11,297 nt of DNA from Planctomycetota bacterium (GCA_021828925.1 JAJZCT010000049.1:1-11297); one strand, 5' to 3'. Shown: positions 1 to 6,409, numbered from the stretch's first letter. The notes: generated by a model from the sequence alone, not told the origin. Numbers and translations: made by a program.

Positions 1-233
1 CCCGATACCTCAACCTCGCCGCCGTCGATCAGTCCACTGGGTATGTATTCCTCAGCGCCTCCGCTGGTGGTCTGGTTCGTGGCTTTCAGGGGCTTAGCCG
101 AAATATTCGGCCCTTTAAGCGTGATCTGCTCAGCGACTGGTGTGTAGGAGTTCACCCCCGAGCTTGAGCTGCCTGGCGGGATCGAACCGATAGACAAAAC
201 TGTTCCGTAACCCGACGTTGCTTTCGTGACCAT
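1..233 (-). CDS. Phage tail tube protein, N-terminal part (cut by window edge)
   Basis: Builds the tail tube of a siphovirus by stacking hexameric rings through which DNA passes. Only the first 77 residues are in the window; the gene runs off the left edge. The start is MVTKATSGYGTVLSIG, then a Ser/Gly-rich loop, and the visible part ends with EEYIPSGLIDGGEVEV. This matches the lambda gpV/HK97-type tail tube pattern 'fGTvLkiG ... gP.is...l.aT...s...e.ip.Gl.DgGev', which is the main support. The ATG at 233 has AAAGGA upstream with a short T-rich spacer. It begins only 11 bases after the connector stop, so the two are probably cotranscribed. The head-tail adaptor and tail-completion genes usually found between connector and tube are missing here. 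Recognised by eye from family pattern, not by a search. Confidence 0.75.
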   Translation of the reverse strand, partial: MVTKATSGYGTVLSIGSIPPGSSSSGVNSYTPVAEQITLKGPNISAKPLKATNQTTSGGAEEYIPSGLIDGGEVEVS

Positions 234-244
234 AAAAAATCCTT

Positions 245-916
245 TCAAAACTCAATTTGACGATGGGTCCACAAATATTCCTTCACTCCCATGGGTGCTT
301 CCTGCACTTTCACGCTGGCATCCACAATGACGGCTTCGCGGTTTTGGTACAGATACGCAACCATCATCATGATCGCAACCATGATCGCGTTGGGCAGTGG
401 AGAGGTGCTATATCCGCTCTGGTACTGCACAATCACCGCCGCGGGCATGAAGCTGCATTCCGGCCAGTAGCTGCCGGTCACAGGAGTCAGCCGAGCTGGC
501 TCGCTTGCCAGGTCGGCTTGATACTGTGAGGGCGGCAGCGTTTGCAGGGTCTGATTCTGGTCATAGTACTGAACACTATTGACCGCGATCACCGGTGGCT
601 CGGGCAGTTCAATCGCCCAGGCTGAAGGGTTCAGCGGCCACATGTTACTCACCGCCGGTACCAGAGCGTTAGGGTTGCCCGGCGAGTATTGCATGTTCGG
701 CAGCATCGGGAACCGATCCCAGGACGCCTGGAGCGTCTGGGGCATGAACTTGCGGCCCGTAAAGCCCTCACACCATTCCCGCGCTGCGGTGATGAGCATG
801 GGGATCATCAGATCATCGGCCACGGTATCAATGCGGCAAAACTGCTTAACCATCGCCAACGTCACCGGCTCCGATGCCGGCGGCGTAATAACCTTCAATG
901 ACCGATGGTTGTACAT
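245..916 (-). CDS. Head-tail connector protein (gp6-like / phiE125 gp8 family)
   Basis: A 223-residue protein that should form the ring beneath the portal and join the head to the tail. The N-terminal half has the typical connector pattern: LKVITPPASEPVTLAMVKQF, an acidic pair (DDLM), then a helix with ITAAREWCEGFTGRKF, as in gp6-like connectors where 'D..l..li.aAr.y.e..tgR' follows the 'pvsl.e.k..lr' segment. The C-terminal half (residues about 105-180: PPVIAVNSVQYYD, a Tyr/Gln-rich segment, AVIVQYQSGY) fits the phiE125 gp8-type extension, and a last helix (residues 176-195) is very Met/Ala-rich. The start at 916 has AGGTG eight bases upstream. A long inverted repeat lies directly upstream. 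Good confidence in the family; the precise ring position is inferred. Confidence 0.8.
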   Translation of the reverse strand: MYNHRSLKVITPPASEPVTLAMVKQFCRIDTVADDLMIPMLITAAREWCEGFTGRKFMPQTLQASWDRFPMLPNMQYSPGNPNALVPAVSNMWPLNPSAWAIELPEPPVIAVNSVQYYDQNQTLQTLPPSQYQADLASEPARLTPVTGSYWPECSFMPAAVIVQYQSGYSTSPLPNAIMVAIMMMVAYLYQNREAVIVDASVKVQEAPMGVKEYLWTHRQIEF

Positions 917-936
917 GTTGCGAGCACCTAGCGATA

Positions 937-1044
937 GAAGTTAGAAGTTAGGAGTTAGGAGTTAGGAGTTAGAATGAGGAAGCAAAATAGCAGCGAAGCG
1001 CTTCCGAAACCTTCTAACTTCTAACTCCTAACTCCTGCGTTCTC
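937..1044. repeat. Intergenic inverted repeat A made of AGTTAG(G/A) units
   Basis: Two 24-base arms (951-974 and 1012-1035) are inverted complements with 23 of 24 positions matching, the odd one allowing a G:T pair. The arms are tandem 7-base units of AGTTAGG/AGTTAGA type; the left arm extends back to about 937. Inside lies a second short stem, GGAAGC at 978-983 with GCTTCC at 1000-1005, and the 10-base palindrome GAAGCGCTTC at 995-1004. It fills nearly all the space between the 55-residue gene and the connector gene. Its core is 26/28 identical to that of the copy at 3017-3110, so it is a repeat family and not chance. As RNA it could form a long hairpin acting on transcript stability or termination, but there is no T-run to make it a clear terminator. 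Confidence 0.85.
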
Positions 1045-1047
1045 GTG

Positions 1048-1215
1048 TTACCGTTTCCCGCCAGCGCCGTCCGCAGTCTCAACATGCTTACCGACCGCAT
1101 CCGCATAGCCGCGTTTGATCAGATCAGCGGCGGTTTTATCTTCAAATTCGACGATATCACCAACTCCGTGATGCACTCGCGGACCCGCCAGGGAAACCTT
1201 TAGTTTGACTTTCAT
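1048..1215 (-). CDS. Small phage protein between capsid and connector (55 aa)
   Basis: A 55-residue protein beginning MKVKLKVSLAGPRVHHGVGD, followed by IVEFEDKTAADLIKRGYADAV and a polar tail. The pattern (a short strand, then 'G..h..Gd.vE.ed.tA..Li.rG.A') is common in very small phage proteins encoded next to the major capsid or connector gene. Their function is not established, so none is assigned. The ATG at 1215 is preferred over one at 1236 because GGAG sits seven bases upstream of it, and the family pattern starts right there. The gene lies 92 bases after the capsid stop, beyond a GC-rich stem-loop, and its stop codon abuts inverted repeat A. Reality as a gene is likely because of the start context and family pattern. 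Confidence 0.65.
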   Translation of the reverse strand: MKVKLKVSLAGPRVHHGVGDIVEFEDKTAADLIKRGYADAVGKHVETADGAGGKR

Positions 1216-1249
1216 ACGAGATCTCCAACTCTCCAAAAAACATTAAATC

Positions 1250-1285
1250 GCGCCCGGGCACGCGGAGAGTGACGTACCCGGGCGC
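1250..1285 (-). terminator. GC-rich stem-loop after the capsid gene, possible weak terminator or attenuator
   Basis: GCGCCCGGG (1250-1258) and CCCGGGCGC (1277-1285) form a perfect 9-base stem with an 18-base loop; two more pairs can form past one mismatch. It lies 22 bases after the capsid stop codon in the direction of transcription. The T-run (six T) starts only about nine bases after the stem, so it is not a canonical intrinsic terminator. It may instead cut transcription partly, or protect the 3' end of the abundant capsid message. The structure is seen directly; its role is inferred. Confidence 0.5.
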
Positions 1286-1307
1286 TTACCATTGTGTTAG
1301 CCGCGCG

Positions 1308-2594
1308 TTAGACGGGCTGAGCCAGATACACCACCGGATGCGTGCCGGCGTCGATCAGCTTGCCGTCATGCCGCTGCCAGGCCATAAAGCCCACCTGGAG
1401 GAAATCGGCATAGCGTTCCACCAGCCGCAACATCTGCGTGCCTTTAACCGCACGATGCTTGTAGTTGCTGAAATCGCCAAAGAGCACCGACTTGGCCAGG
1501 GATCCGATCTGCGGCATGCCCTGGTTGATGATGTACGGCCGACCAAGGATCGTGTCCGCGACCGGCTTACTGAGGTCACTGGTAACACCACCGGGGCTGA
1601 ACAGTGGGCGTCCGTTGCTGTCGGTGAGCTTCTGGATCGTTTGCAGCGTCGAGTCATGAAACATGAACCGGGCTTCGTCACGATAGCTGGGATCCAGGGC
1701 ATGGAACACATTGACCAGATCAGTAAACGCCAGCGTGGCATTCGTCGCGGTCGTATAGCCGCTGTTGGTGGCAGTTGTAACAACTCCGGTGGGCTGGTTG
1801 GTCCCGGTTCCGGTCGTAAAATGCGCGTTAAGCGCTCGAGCGAACCGGATCGCGAACATCTTTTGCAGATACCCCTCAACATTAAACGCAGAATCATTCA
1901 TCAGCGTCAGCGGTACCAGGACAATGTTGGAGGTGTACATGTACGCCCCAAACGTGGTTTGCCCAAACAGCGGGTCGGCACCCGTGCTGGCAACCACAGC
2001 ATTTTCGCCAACAATCGTCGCGCTCTGGCCGGTGTCATTGCCACTTGGCCAGGGCAGTGAGTTACCCAGTTCGGTGGTAATGCTGTCAATGAACTTGAGG
2101 TATTTACCAATGGCCAGGGTTGCCAGGACTAAGTCCTTTTCAAAACCGGTTGGAACGGTATATCCGCCCGCGGTACCTGTGCCCTCGGCCAACGCCCGCA
2201 CTTCATTGGGTACTTCCATCATGCGTTTAGTCACCCGGGCGCGGCGTTCCGGCTCCATACCAGAGAGTCCGCCGCGGACAAAGGATCGGAAATCCTGATT
2301 TTCAATTTCCGCCTTGGCGGTTTCGGGATCTGATCCCGTAACATCACCGCGACCGGCCTGCCGGGTGTCCGGCATCGCCGAGGCAAGCGCCCGATCTTCG
2401 GCAAGCTGGGTCTGCATGCGTTCAATCTGGGCACGCAAGTCGGCACCCTCTTTGTGCCGCCGGTCGAATTCGGATTGTTCCTCAGTATTGAGGTTCCGAT
2501 TCTCCGTGTGCGCCTTGGTGAGGATCGCACCGGCACCATTGATGATGTCGGCCCGTTTCTTTGATAATTCCACGATTTGCAATTCGAGAGACAT
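1308..2594 (-). CDS. HK97-fold major capsid protein
   Basis: A 428-residue major capsid protein that assembles into the procapsid shell. Residues 1-75 are charged and helical (MSLELQIVELSKKRADI onward, rich in E/K/R/Q), the delta or scaffolding domain cut off by the prohead protease. A linker follows to about residue 130. The mature HK97 fold starts near RALAEGTGTAGGYTVPTGFE (133-152), the usual signature just after the cleavage point. Later typical stretches are TFGAYMYTSNIVLVPLTLMND (E-loop and spine helix region), GTGTNQPTGVV, and a C-terminal GDFSNYKHRAVKGTQMLRLVE. The ATG at 2594 has GGAG seven bases upstream; an in-frame start 24 codons further up adds sequence with no capsid character. 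The delta domain makes a separate scaffolding gene unnecessary. The protease lies some 4.5 kb upstream instead of directly before it, which is unusual. Confidence 0.95.
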   Translation of the reverse strand: MSLELQIVELSKKRADIINGAGAILTKAHTENRNLNTEEQSEFDRRHKEGADLRAQIERMQTQLAEDRALASAMPDTRQAGRGDVTGSDPETAKAEIENQDFRSFVRGGLSGMEPERRARVTKRMMEVPNEVRALAEGTGTAGGYTVPTGFEKDLVLATLAIGKYLKFIDSITTELGNSLPWPSGNDTGQSATIVGENAVVASTGADPLFGQTTFGAYMYTSNIVLVPLTLMNDSAFNVEGYLQKMFAIRFARALNAHFTTGTGTNQPTGVVTTATNSGYTTATNATLAFTDLVNVFHALDPSYRDEARFMFHDSTLQTIQKLTDSNGRPLFSPGGVTSDLSKPVADTILGRPYIINQGMPQIGSLAKSVLFGDFSNYKHRAVKGTQMLRLVERYADFLQVGFMAWQRHDGKLIDAGTHPVVYLAQPV

Positions 2595-2663
2595 AAATAG
2601 CTCCAAAAATAGCCACTTTTCGCGTATTTTCGGAACCCAAAACGAAAACGACGCGGGCGGTGG

Positions 2664-2679
2664 CAAGTTAAAAAACTTG
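2664..2679. other. Small AT-rich hairpin in the capsid leader
   Basis: CAAGTT (2664-2669) and AACTTG (2674-2679) form a 6-base stem around a 4-base A loop (TTTT in the transcript), about 70 bases before the capsid start. On the minus strand the loop and stem give a run of six T. It could be a pausing or RNA-stability structure in the leader, but the stem is short and a chance origin is quite possible. Confidence 0.25.
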
Positions 2680-2735
2680 TATCACACCGTCCGCGTCGGT
2701 CTCGGCCTAAGCTATTCGGTCATCACTTCCCACCG

Positions 2736-2821
2736 TCCTGATCTCGGCCAGGCTCGGGTTGGTGAGGGGTTTTTTTAATTGTCGTTCCGCCGCATCGGGT
2801 CATCCTGATCTCGGCCAGGCT
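2736..2821. repeat. 19-base direct repeat pair upstream of the capsid gene
   Basis: TCCTGATCTCGGCCAGGCT occurs exactly at 2736-2754 and again at 2803-2821, a spacing of 67 bases. A weaker relative (GTCTCGGCCTAAGCT) lies around 2698-2712. The spacer holds a G-tract followed by seven T on the plus strand. The stretch has no convincing gene. It could be a pair of protein-binding sites in the capsid leader, or the remains of a dispersed host repeat. Exact repetition is seen directly; function is not known. Confidence 0.7.
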
Positions 2822-2841
2822 TGACCACTGCAACGGCTATG

Positions 2842-2940
2842 TCAACATTCCTCAGGCGATTTCCAGAACATCAGCAGCAGGATCCCCAAAGGCGGGAACA
2901 CAAACAGCATCGTTCCAGAAATCACACCGCGTAACGTCAT
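2842..2940 (-). CDS. Possible 32-residue single-span membrane peptide
   Basis: A small open frame not covered by longer genes: it starts MTLRGVISGTMLF, continues through a hydrophobic run VFPPLGILLLMFW, and ends KSPEEC. Residues 6-26 could span the membrane once, with a positive residue near the N-terminus and a charged C-terminus. This composition is unlikely for random non-coding DNA. Against it, no good Shine-Dalgarno site is seen, and if the candidate promoter at 2947-2974 is used the message would begin at or next to the ATG, making it leaderless. It lies in the roughly 520-base stretch before the capsid gene. No family is recognised. A small holin-like or regulatory peptide is conceivable, but chance is a serious alternative. 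Confidence 0.35.
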   Translation of the reverse strand: MTLRGVISGTMLFVFPPLGILLLMFWKSPEEC

Positions 2941-2946
2941 ACGATC

Positions 2947-2974
2947 ATGGTACCGATCAAAGTTGCAATGTCAA
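2947..2974 (-). promoter_or_regulatory. Candidate sigma70-type promoter for the capsid transcript
   Basis: On the minus strand a perfect TTGACA (2969-2974) is followed after 16 bases by TACCAT (2947-2952), which matches four of six positions of TATAAT. The predicted start near 2940 lies about 350 bases before the capsid start codon, in the largest non-coding stretch of the window, a sensible place for an extra promoter feeding the most abundant structural protein. The consensus is that of common bacterial housekeeping sigma factors; whether the unknown host uses it is not known. Confidence 0.35.
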
Positions 2975-3016
2975 GGAAAATCTTTTAACCGCGTGTGCTT
3001 GGCACCGCTCGCCAGT

Positions 3017-3110
3017 ACGCAGGAGTTAGAAGTTAGAAGCTAGGAGAAGGAAGCCAAATAGCCGCGAAGCGCTTCCAGGCTCTTCTAACTCCTAACTCCT
3101 GCGTTCTCAC
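3017..3110. repeat. Intergenic inverted repeat B, second copy of the AGTTAG family
   Basis: Arms at 3017-3040 and 3081-3104 are inverted complements with 22 of 24 positions matching; both include the outer ACGCAGGAGTTAG motif. The core at 3049-3076 (inner stem GGAAGC/GCTTCC and GAAGCGCTTC palindrome) is 26/28 identical to 978-1005 in copy A. The right arm continues as GCGTTCTCAC up to the stop codon of the 209-residue gene. It is thus a whole, roughly 90-base, imperfectly palindromic unit placed immediately after a gene end, like a non-autonomous or REP-like dispersed repeat. Confidence 0.85.
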
Positions 3111-3113
3111 CCC

Positions 3114-3743
3114 CTACGTCTCACTATCCTCCGGCCAATGCCAGGACCGCTCGGCCACGCCAGTGGGATCAAAAATAACCGATGAAACCCACACGTCCAC
3201 GCCGTCGGCAACCATTCTTCCGCCGGCGTTGGGCACGTCCGAGTCCGTAAAGACCTTTAGATTGACGCAATCATTTCCCCACACGCGCACAATGATCGCG
3301 GCCCGATGCTCACCGGCGTTCTGGAAGCATCCGCCGGCCGGCAGCACAAAATGCACGATCCGGCCAATGGACGGCGTGCGTGCTTTCCCCGGAACAGGCT
3401 CTGCGGCTGGCCGCAGTTGCTCATGGAGTCCGGGAACTTTTACATCCGGCAGCGGTCCTTTGAACGGATTCTGAAACCCCTTATGGGGGTTGTGCGCCGA
3501 TGCCCGCAACGGGGTGCTTCCGCCAATATTTTCAGTCGCGGGGGAGATCGCCGTCGGGTCGCCTGAGTTATAGCCGCCCCTCTTGATGTTATCGCGGAAG
3601 CTGTTTTCGCTGTAAGGCCGTTGGCCATGCACAGCAAAGTTTGGCTTGACCGCTGGCGCGTTTGGGTTCTTGCCGCCGGATCGAACCTTGGATTCAATGA
3701 GATCGCACGGGCGGAGCACCGGAACTTTAGGGATGTATCGCAT
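3114..3743 (-). CDS. Phage protein of unknown function with conserved C-terminal domain (209 aa)
   Basis: Residues 1-120 are rich in Pro, Gly, Asn and basic residues and look disordered or linker-like. Residues about 124-204 form a compact domain: PSIGRIVHFVLP, GEHRAAIIVRVWGNDCVNLKV, FTDSD, then WVSSVIFDP and SWHWPE. This pattern (GRIVHyVLP ... hRpAiivrvW....vNLqVFtD ... W..SV ... tWHWPE) recurs in many tailed phages as a stand-alone unknown protein; its role is not established. It is likely a small beta-barrel. The ATG at 3743 has AAGGA seven bases upstream, better than the one at 3761. The last two codons and stop region resemble the end of the preceding 136-residue gene, and repeat B starts right after it. 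The Pro/Asn-rich N-terminal half appears to be an addition to the usual domain. Confidence 0.7.
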   Translation of the reverse strand: MRYIPKVPVLRPCDLIESKVRSGGKNPNAPAVKPNFAVHGQRPYSENSFRDNIKRGGYNSGDPTAISPATENIGGSTPLRASAHNPHKGFQNPFKGPLPDVKVPGLHEQLRPAAEPVPGKARTPSIGRIVHFVLPAGGCFQNAGEHRAAIIVRVWGNDCVNLKVFTDSDVPNAGGRMVADGVDVWVSSVIFDPTGVAERSWHWPEDSET

Positions 3744-3760
3744 TATTTTATCCTTCCACA

Positions 3761-3795
3761 TTCTAGCTTCTAACCTCTAACTCCTGCGTTCTCAC
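3761..3795. repeat. Half copy C of the AGTTAG repeat
   Basis: The plus-strand stretch ends CTCCTGCGTTCTCAC, identical to the outer edge of copy B, and begins with degenerate TTCTA units. It corresponds to only one arm of the inverted repeat; the core and the other arm are missing. It fills the gap between the stop of the 136-residue gene and the ribosome binding site of the 209-residue gene. Its edge lies four bases from the stop codon. Confidence 0.75.
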
Positions 3796-3798
3796 CCA

Positions 3799-4209
3799 TC
3801 ACGTCTCCACCACAACGGCCCAACTCACAACCACCGTAATCGTTGCTCCAACCGCCGATGATGCAAACAACTGGAAGTCGCCAACACCCTCAAGGTCGAT
3901 GATGAAATCAAACGTCCCCGCCGGCGGCGGATTAACGTAGCCGCGTTGGGAGATCAGATAGTTGCCGTCCGGTGTTGCAAAATCTGCAACAGCGAGATCA
4001 CTGACCATCGTACCCCCGACGGTTGGAGACCGCTGGGCGTAAAAGTTCGTCAGTGCCGCCGTGGTCGTAACCTGCACATGCACGCGCCGCCGGCGTTGGG
4101 GCATTTGCAGGTCCGCAATCAGCACATTCCCGCTGTTCGCGGGAAGCACCGTCTGCACAGACGCAGACTGCACATTTCCTATCTGGTCCATTGGTATCGT
4201 GTTACTCAT
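3799..4209 (-). CDS. Beta-rich putative structural protein (136 aa)
   Basis: No family recognised. The protein is short, with few charges after residue 45, and consists of alternating strand-like segments (RRRRVHVQVTTTAALTNFYAQ as an early basic strand, then TFDFIIDLEGVGDFQLFAS and ATITVVVSWAVVVET at the end). It looks like a compact beta-sandwich; that and the place between enzyme-like genes and the capsid gene suggest a virion surface or decoration protein, but this is inference. The ATG at 4209 has GGAG five bases upstream. It starts 17 bases after the SGNH hydrolase stop, the first non-overlapping junction in the cluster. There is no signal peptide. Its last codons (Glu-Thr-stop) and the following bases match the end of the 209-residue gene. 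Confidence 0.65.
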   Translation of the reverse strand: MSNTIPMDQIGNVQSASVQTVLPANSGNVLIADLQMPQRRRRVHVQVTTTAALTNFYAQRSPTVGGTMVSDLAVADFATPDGNYLISQRGYVNPPPAGTFDFIIDLEGVGDFQLFASSAVGATITVVVSWAVVVET

Positions 4210-4226
4210 AGTGACTCCAAAAAAAA

Positions 4227-5741
4227 CTAAGCGTCCGCGCCATTGGCTCGCACGCGCGTTCCACGCGACCCGTCCGCACCCGCATATCGCGTCTGCGTGC
4301 GGCCGCCCGCGACCGATGAAAATACCGAATCTATCGCCATCTGCCCCCAGCGAGAATACGCATGCCGGATCAAATGAGCGTCACCTTGATAGTCGTAAGA
4401 ATTGGTGGCCGAAAGCCAGTTAGCAACCTGCGAAAAGCCGCCCGGCATCATTTGGCTGCCGGAAACCGCCGTGACATTCGGATAGTGTTGCGCTACCCAC
4501 TGTTGAGCGAGTTCGTAGGCCACCAACTGTTGATAAGTGCTCCCTTGCCAAACCAAAGTATCTGCGATACGCGATAGCGCGGGGTGATAAGGGCCAAGCA
4601 TGAAAAATAGGTTGCTTGCGGAATTGCCGGCACCCACCCAAAAGTTTGTCATAGCGATGATGATGGCGGCGAGATTGTCCGCGTAGCCGCCCGGCTGGCC
4701 GGATTGTTGGGGGTTTGGGCCAGCGCTTATCTCGGTTTGGTTCAAATCGTTGCCCCCGTGCATGATCTGAATCAGCATCATCGGTGGACCGTTCTGCAAT
4801 CGCGTCGCCTGCCGGAAAAACTCCGTCATTTGTAGCTGCGACCATGCCTGAATCGTTTTAGCCGCGTCGTAGGCGCACCGCCCTCCCTGGTACAGCAGCT
4901 CATGCAGCGAAATCCCAGAGGTTATCGCGGGCACTTCGACCCGTTGATACGAAATCAGAACAGGAGCTTTTATTCCTCCGTTGGTCGAATTATTGCCGTT
5001 TGTACCAAGGAACCTAATAGACCCAGGCTGTTGCGTGCCGGTCGCCCCCCTTGCGCCCGCAGGTACCGTCAGCGATCCATCCACCCATTGAGTGCTTGAG
5101 CCTCCCGCCGTGCTGGCCTGCGTTGTGGCGTACATTGTGGGATAAAAGCCACCCTGAAAGGCAGTCGGGTTCCAATATCCTGCGGACCCGGCGATCGTGG
5201 CATGAGTCCAGTGCCAGATCAACTCCTGCGTCAGATCGGCAGGGAAAGAATGCGTTATCATTTTGTTGTTGCTTGTAGTGTTGCTGGGGCCGGGCGGAAT
5301 AATTCCGGTCAAATACGAACCACCAGAGTTGGCGTTATAGGGGGTACCCTGTGTCGGATTGTACTGCCAGCTTTGGGCAAAGATCCCAGTTCCTAGTGCT
5401 GGCCCAGTGGCCCCGATTGATGCGAGGTAGCTATTGTTCCAAAGGTTGTAAGGCTCAAGGTTTGACGGCGCGCCAGAATTACTGCCTACGGTAAAATTGG
5501 TTCCCATGGCGTAGGCGGCACTGCTGCCGGAATCATAACCACCATTGGTTTGCATCCCGAAAAGCTGTGTGGAGTAAACACCGACCTTAGAGGCCCATCC
5601 CAGTCGCATCCCGACGTTATGACCTGATCCAAAATCTTTTTCGGTGTTAGAATCACCGATGATCGCGATGTCCACACGCCGCGATTGCGACGCCAGAACG
5701 AACGCGCCGATTCCACCAGCGTTAAATACCGGGCTTGTCAT
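4227..5741 (-). CDS. SGNH/GDSL-type hydrolase with a large central insertion (504 aa)
   Basis: Probably an esterase or deacylase acting on acylated glycans; the substrate cannot be read from the sequence. Block I is DIAIIGDSNTEKDF, with the nucleophile Ser31 in GDSN; block III is MHGGNDLN (Gly330, Asn331); the C-terminal GDAHLIRHAYSRWGQ resembles block V, with Asp454 and His456. The spacing there is D-x-H, one residue less than the usual D-x-x-H. About 290 residues rich in Gly, Asn, Ser and Thr lie between blocks I and III, much more than in simple GDSL enzymes; residues 65-285 may hold a beta-sandwich or binding domain. No signal peptide. The ATG at 5741 (AAAGGA upstream) overlaps the previous stop as ATGA and is preferred over an ATG at 5768. 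It may be a virion-bound enzyme that strips acyl groups from host surface glycans; this is inference. Confidence 0.7.
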   Translation of the reverse strand: MTSPVFNAGGIGAFVLASQSRRVDIAIIGDSNTEKDFGSGHNVGMRLGWASKVGVYSTQLFGMQTNGGYDSGSSAAYAMGTNFTVGSNSGAPSNLEPYNLWNNSYLASIGATGPALGTGIFAQSWQYNPTQGTPYNANSGGSYLTGIIPPGPSNTTSNNKMITHSFPADLTQELIWHWTHATIAGSAGYWNPTAFQGGFYPTMYATTQASTAGGSSTQWVDGSLTVPAGARGATGTQQPGSIRFLGTNGNNSTNGGIKAPVLISYQRVEVPAITSGISLHELLYQGGRCAYDAAKTIQAWSQLQMTEFFRQATRLQNGPPMMLIQIMHGGNDLNQTEISAGPNPQQSGQPGGYADNLAAIIIAMTNFWVGAGNSASNLFFMLGPYHPALSRIADTLVWQGSTYQQLVAYELAQQWVAQHYPNVTAVSGSQMMPGGFSQVANWLSATNSYDYQGDAHLIRHAYSRWGQMAIDSVFSSVAGGRTQTRYAGADGSRGTRVRANGADA

Positions 5742-6409
5742 TGCAATCCTTTCAACGCCTGTAACCACGGCGCGTTTTCATCCCATTGGATATCCGGCTT
5801 AGCCGCCCACACAATCAGGCCGTCCGCGATTCCCACGGCCGTCCAGATCATCGCGCTCCACGTCGCTCCTGGTATCAGCAGGCCGTTGTCGCCGAAATAG
5901 GGGCAGATGTACGGATATACCGGCTTACGCCATCGCTGCGATTCGGTGATCTGATACCCAGTTTCCGCGCACCAGTTTTCGATTGTCTGGGTGCTTTCCA
6001 AATAAATCGACGGGGCGGTAAAATCTACGGAGGTATGGGCTGCGGCGCTTGCCGGAGATCGCATGATTTCAGCGGCGGTTTCAAAGGCGGACGCGACCCC
6101 GGCGAATTGCTGGCTAAGCATCGTCCCTGATAGACACCCGCTTCCGTAGAGGCTAACGCGGAGATTCGGTGCCATTTGCCGCACTTGGGCAATGCAGGCG
6201 GAGATCGCTGACCATTGAGGTGGCCATGTCTCAATATCCAGGCAAAGTATCGCGTCATTTTTCTGGGCCTCCGCGCAGGCGGACGCGATCCCGTCGGGTA
6301 TAGGTGTGAAATTCTTATCGAGAATACATTGCTGATAGACTGTCACGCACGGCGTGTGCGGGGATTTGAGTTTATTCGCGAAACTTGTGCTGTCAAAGAT
6401 TGGTTTCAT
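5738..6409 (-). CDS. Putative TIM-barrel enzyme-like protein (223 aa)
   Basis: No family named with certainty. Strand-helix alternation is clear: TPCVTVYQQ, DAILCLDIETWP, LRVSLYG, APSIYLE, RKPVYPYICPYF, DGLIVWAAK, which resembles the beta strands of a (beta/alpha)8 barrel, with the acidic pair Asp58/Glu60 at a strand end as in several retaining glycoside hydrolase or chitinase/hyaluronidase-like barrels. The Trp and Tyr content near strand ends (TWPPQW, YPYICPYF, VWAAK) would fit sugar binding. At 223 residues it is short for a full barrel. Start: ATG 6409, with GGGAG five bases upstream, overlaps the previous stop as ATGA; an ATG at 6421 is less likely. It is followed by an ATGA overlap into the SGNH hydrolase, so the two may act together on a host surface or wall polymer. 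Enzymatic activity is inferred from shape only. Confidence 0.5.
   Translation of the reverse strand: MKPIFDSTSFANKLKSPHTPCVTVYQQCILDKNFTPIPDGIASACAEAQKNDAILCLDIETWPPQWSAISACIAQVRQMAPNLRVSLYGSGCLSGTMLSQQFAGVASAFETAAEIMRSPASAAAHTSVDFTAPSIYLESTQTIENWCAETGYQITESQRWRKPVYPYICPYFGDNGLLIPGATWSAMIWTAVGIADGLIVWAAKPDIQWDENAPWLQALKGLQ

Noticed and set aside
1269..2060. Plus-strand open frame of 263 codons antisense to the capsid gene
   Set aside because: It lies fully opposite a clear HK97 capsid protein, has no family character, and its Arg/Gly/His-rich composition is typical of a shadow frame.
2755..2780. G-tract followed by seven T on the plus strand, as a possible terminator
   Set aside because: No complementary arm upstream of the T-run could be found, and no plus-strand gene would need it.
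2723..2803. Minus-strand frame of 26 codons in the capsid leader
   Set aside because: Covers the direct repeat, has no suitable ribosome binding distance and no hydrophobic or domain-like pattern; likely chance.
937..3795. AGTTAG repeats as a CRISPR array
   Set aside because: The units are contiguous 7-base tracts within inverted arms, without regular unique spacers or cas genes.
4061..4423. Plus-strand frame spanning the 136-residue gene and the end of the SGNH gene
   Set aside because: Overlaps two supported minus-strand genes, Arg/His/Pro-rich with no recognisable segment.
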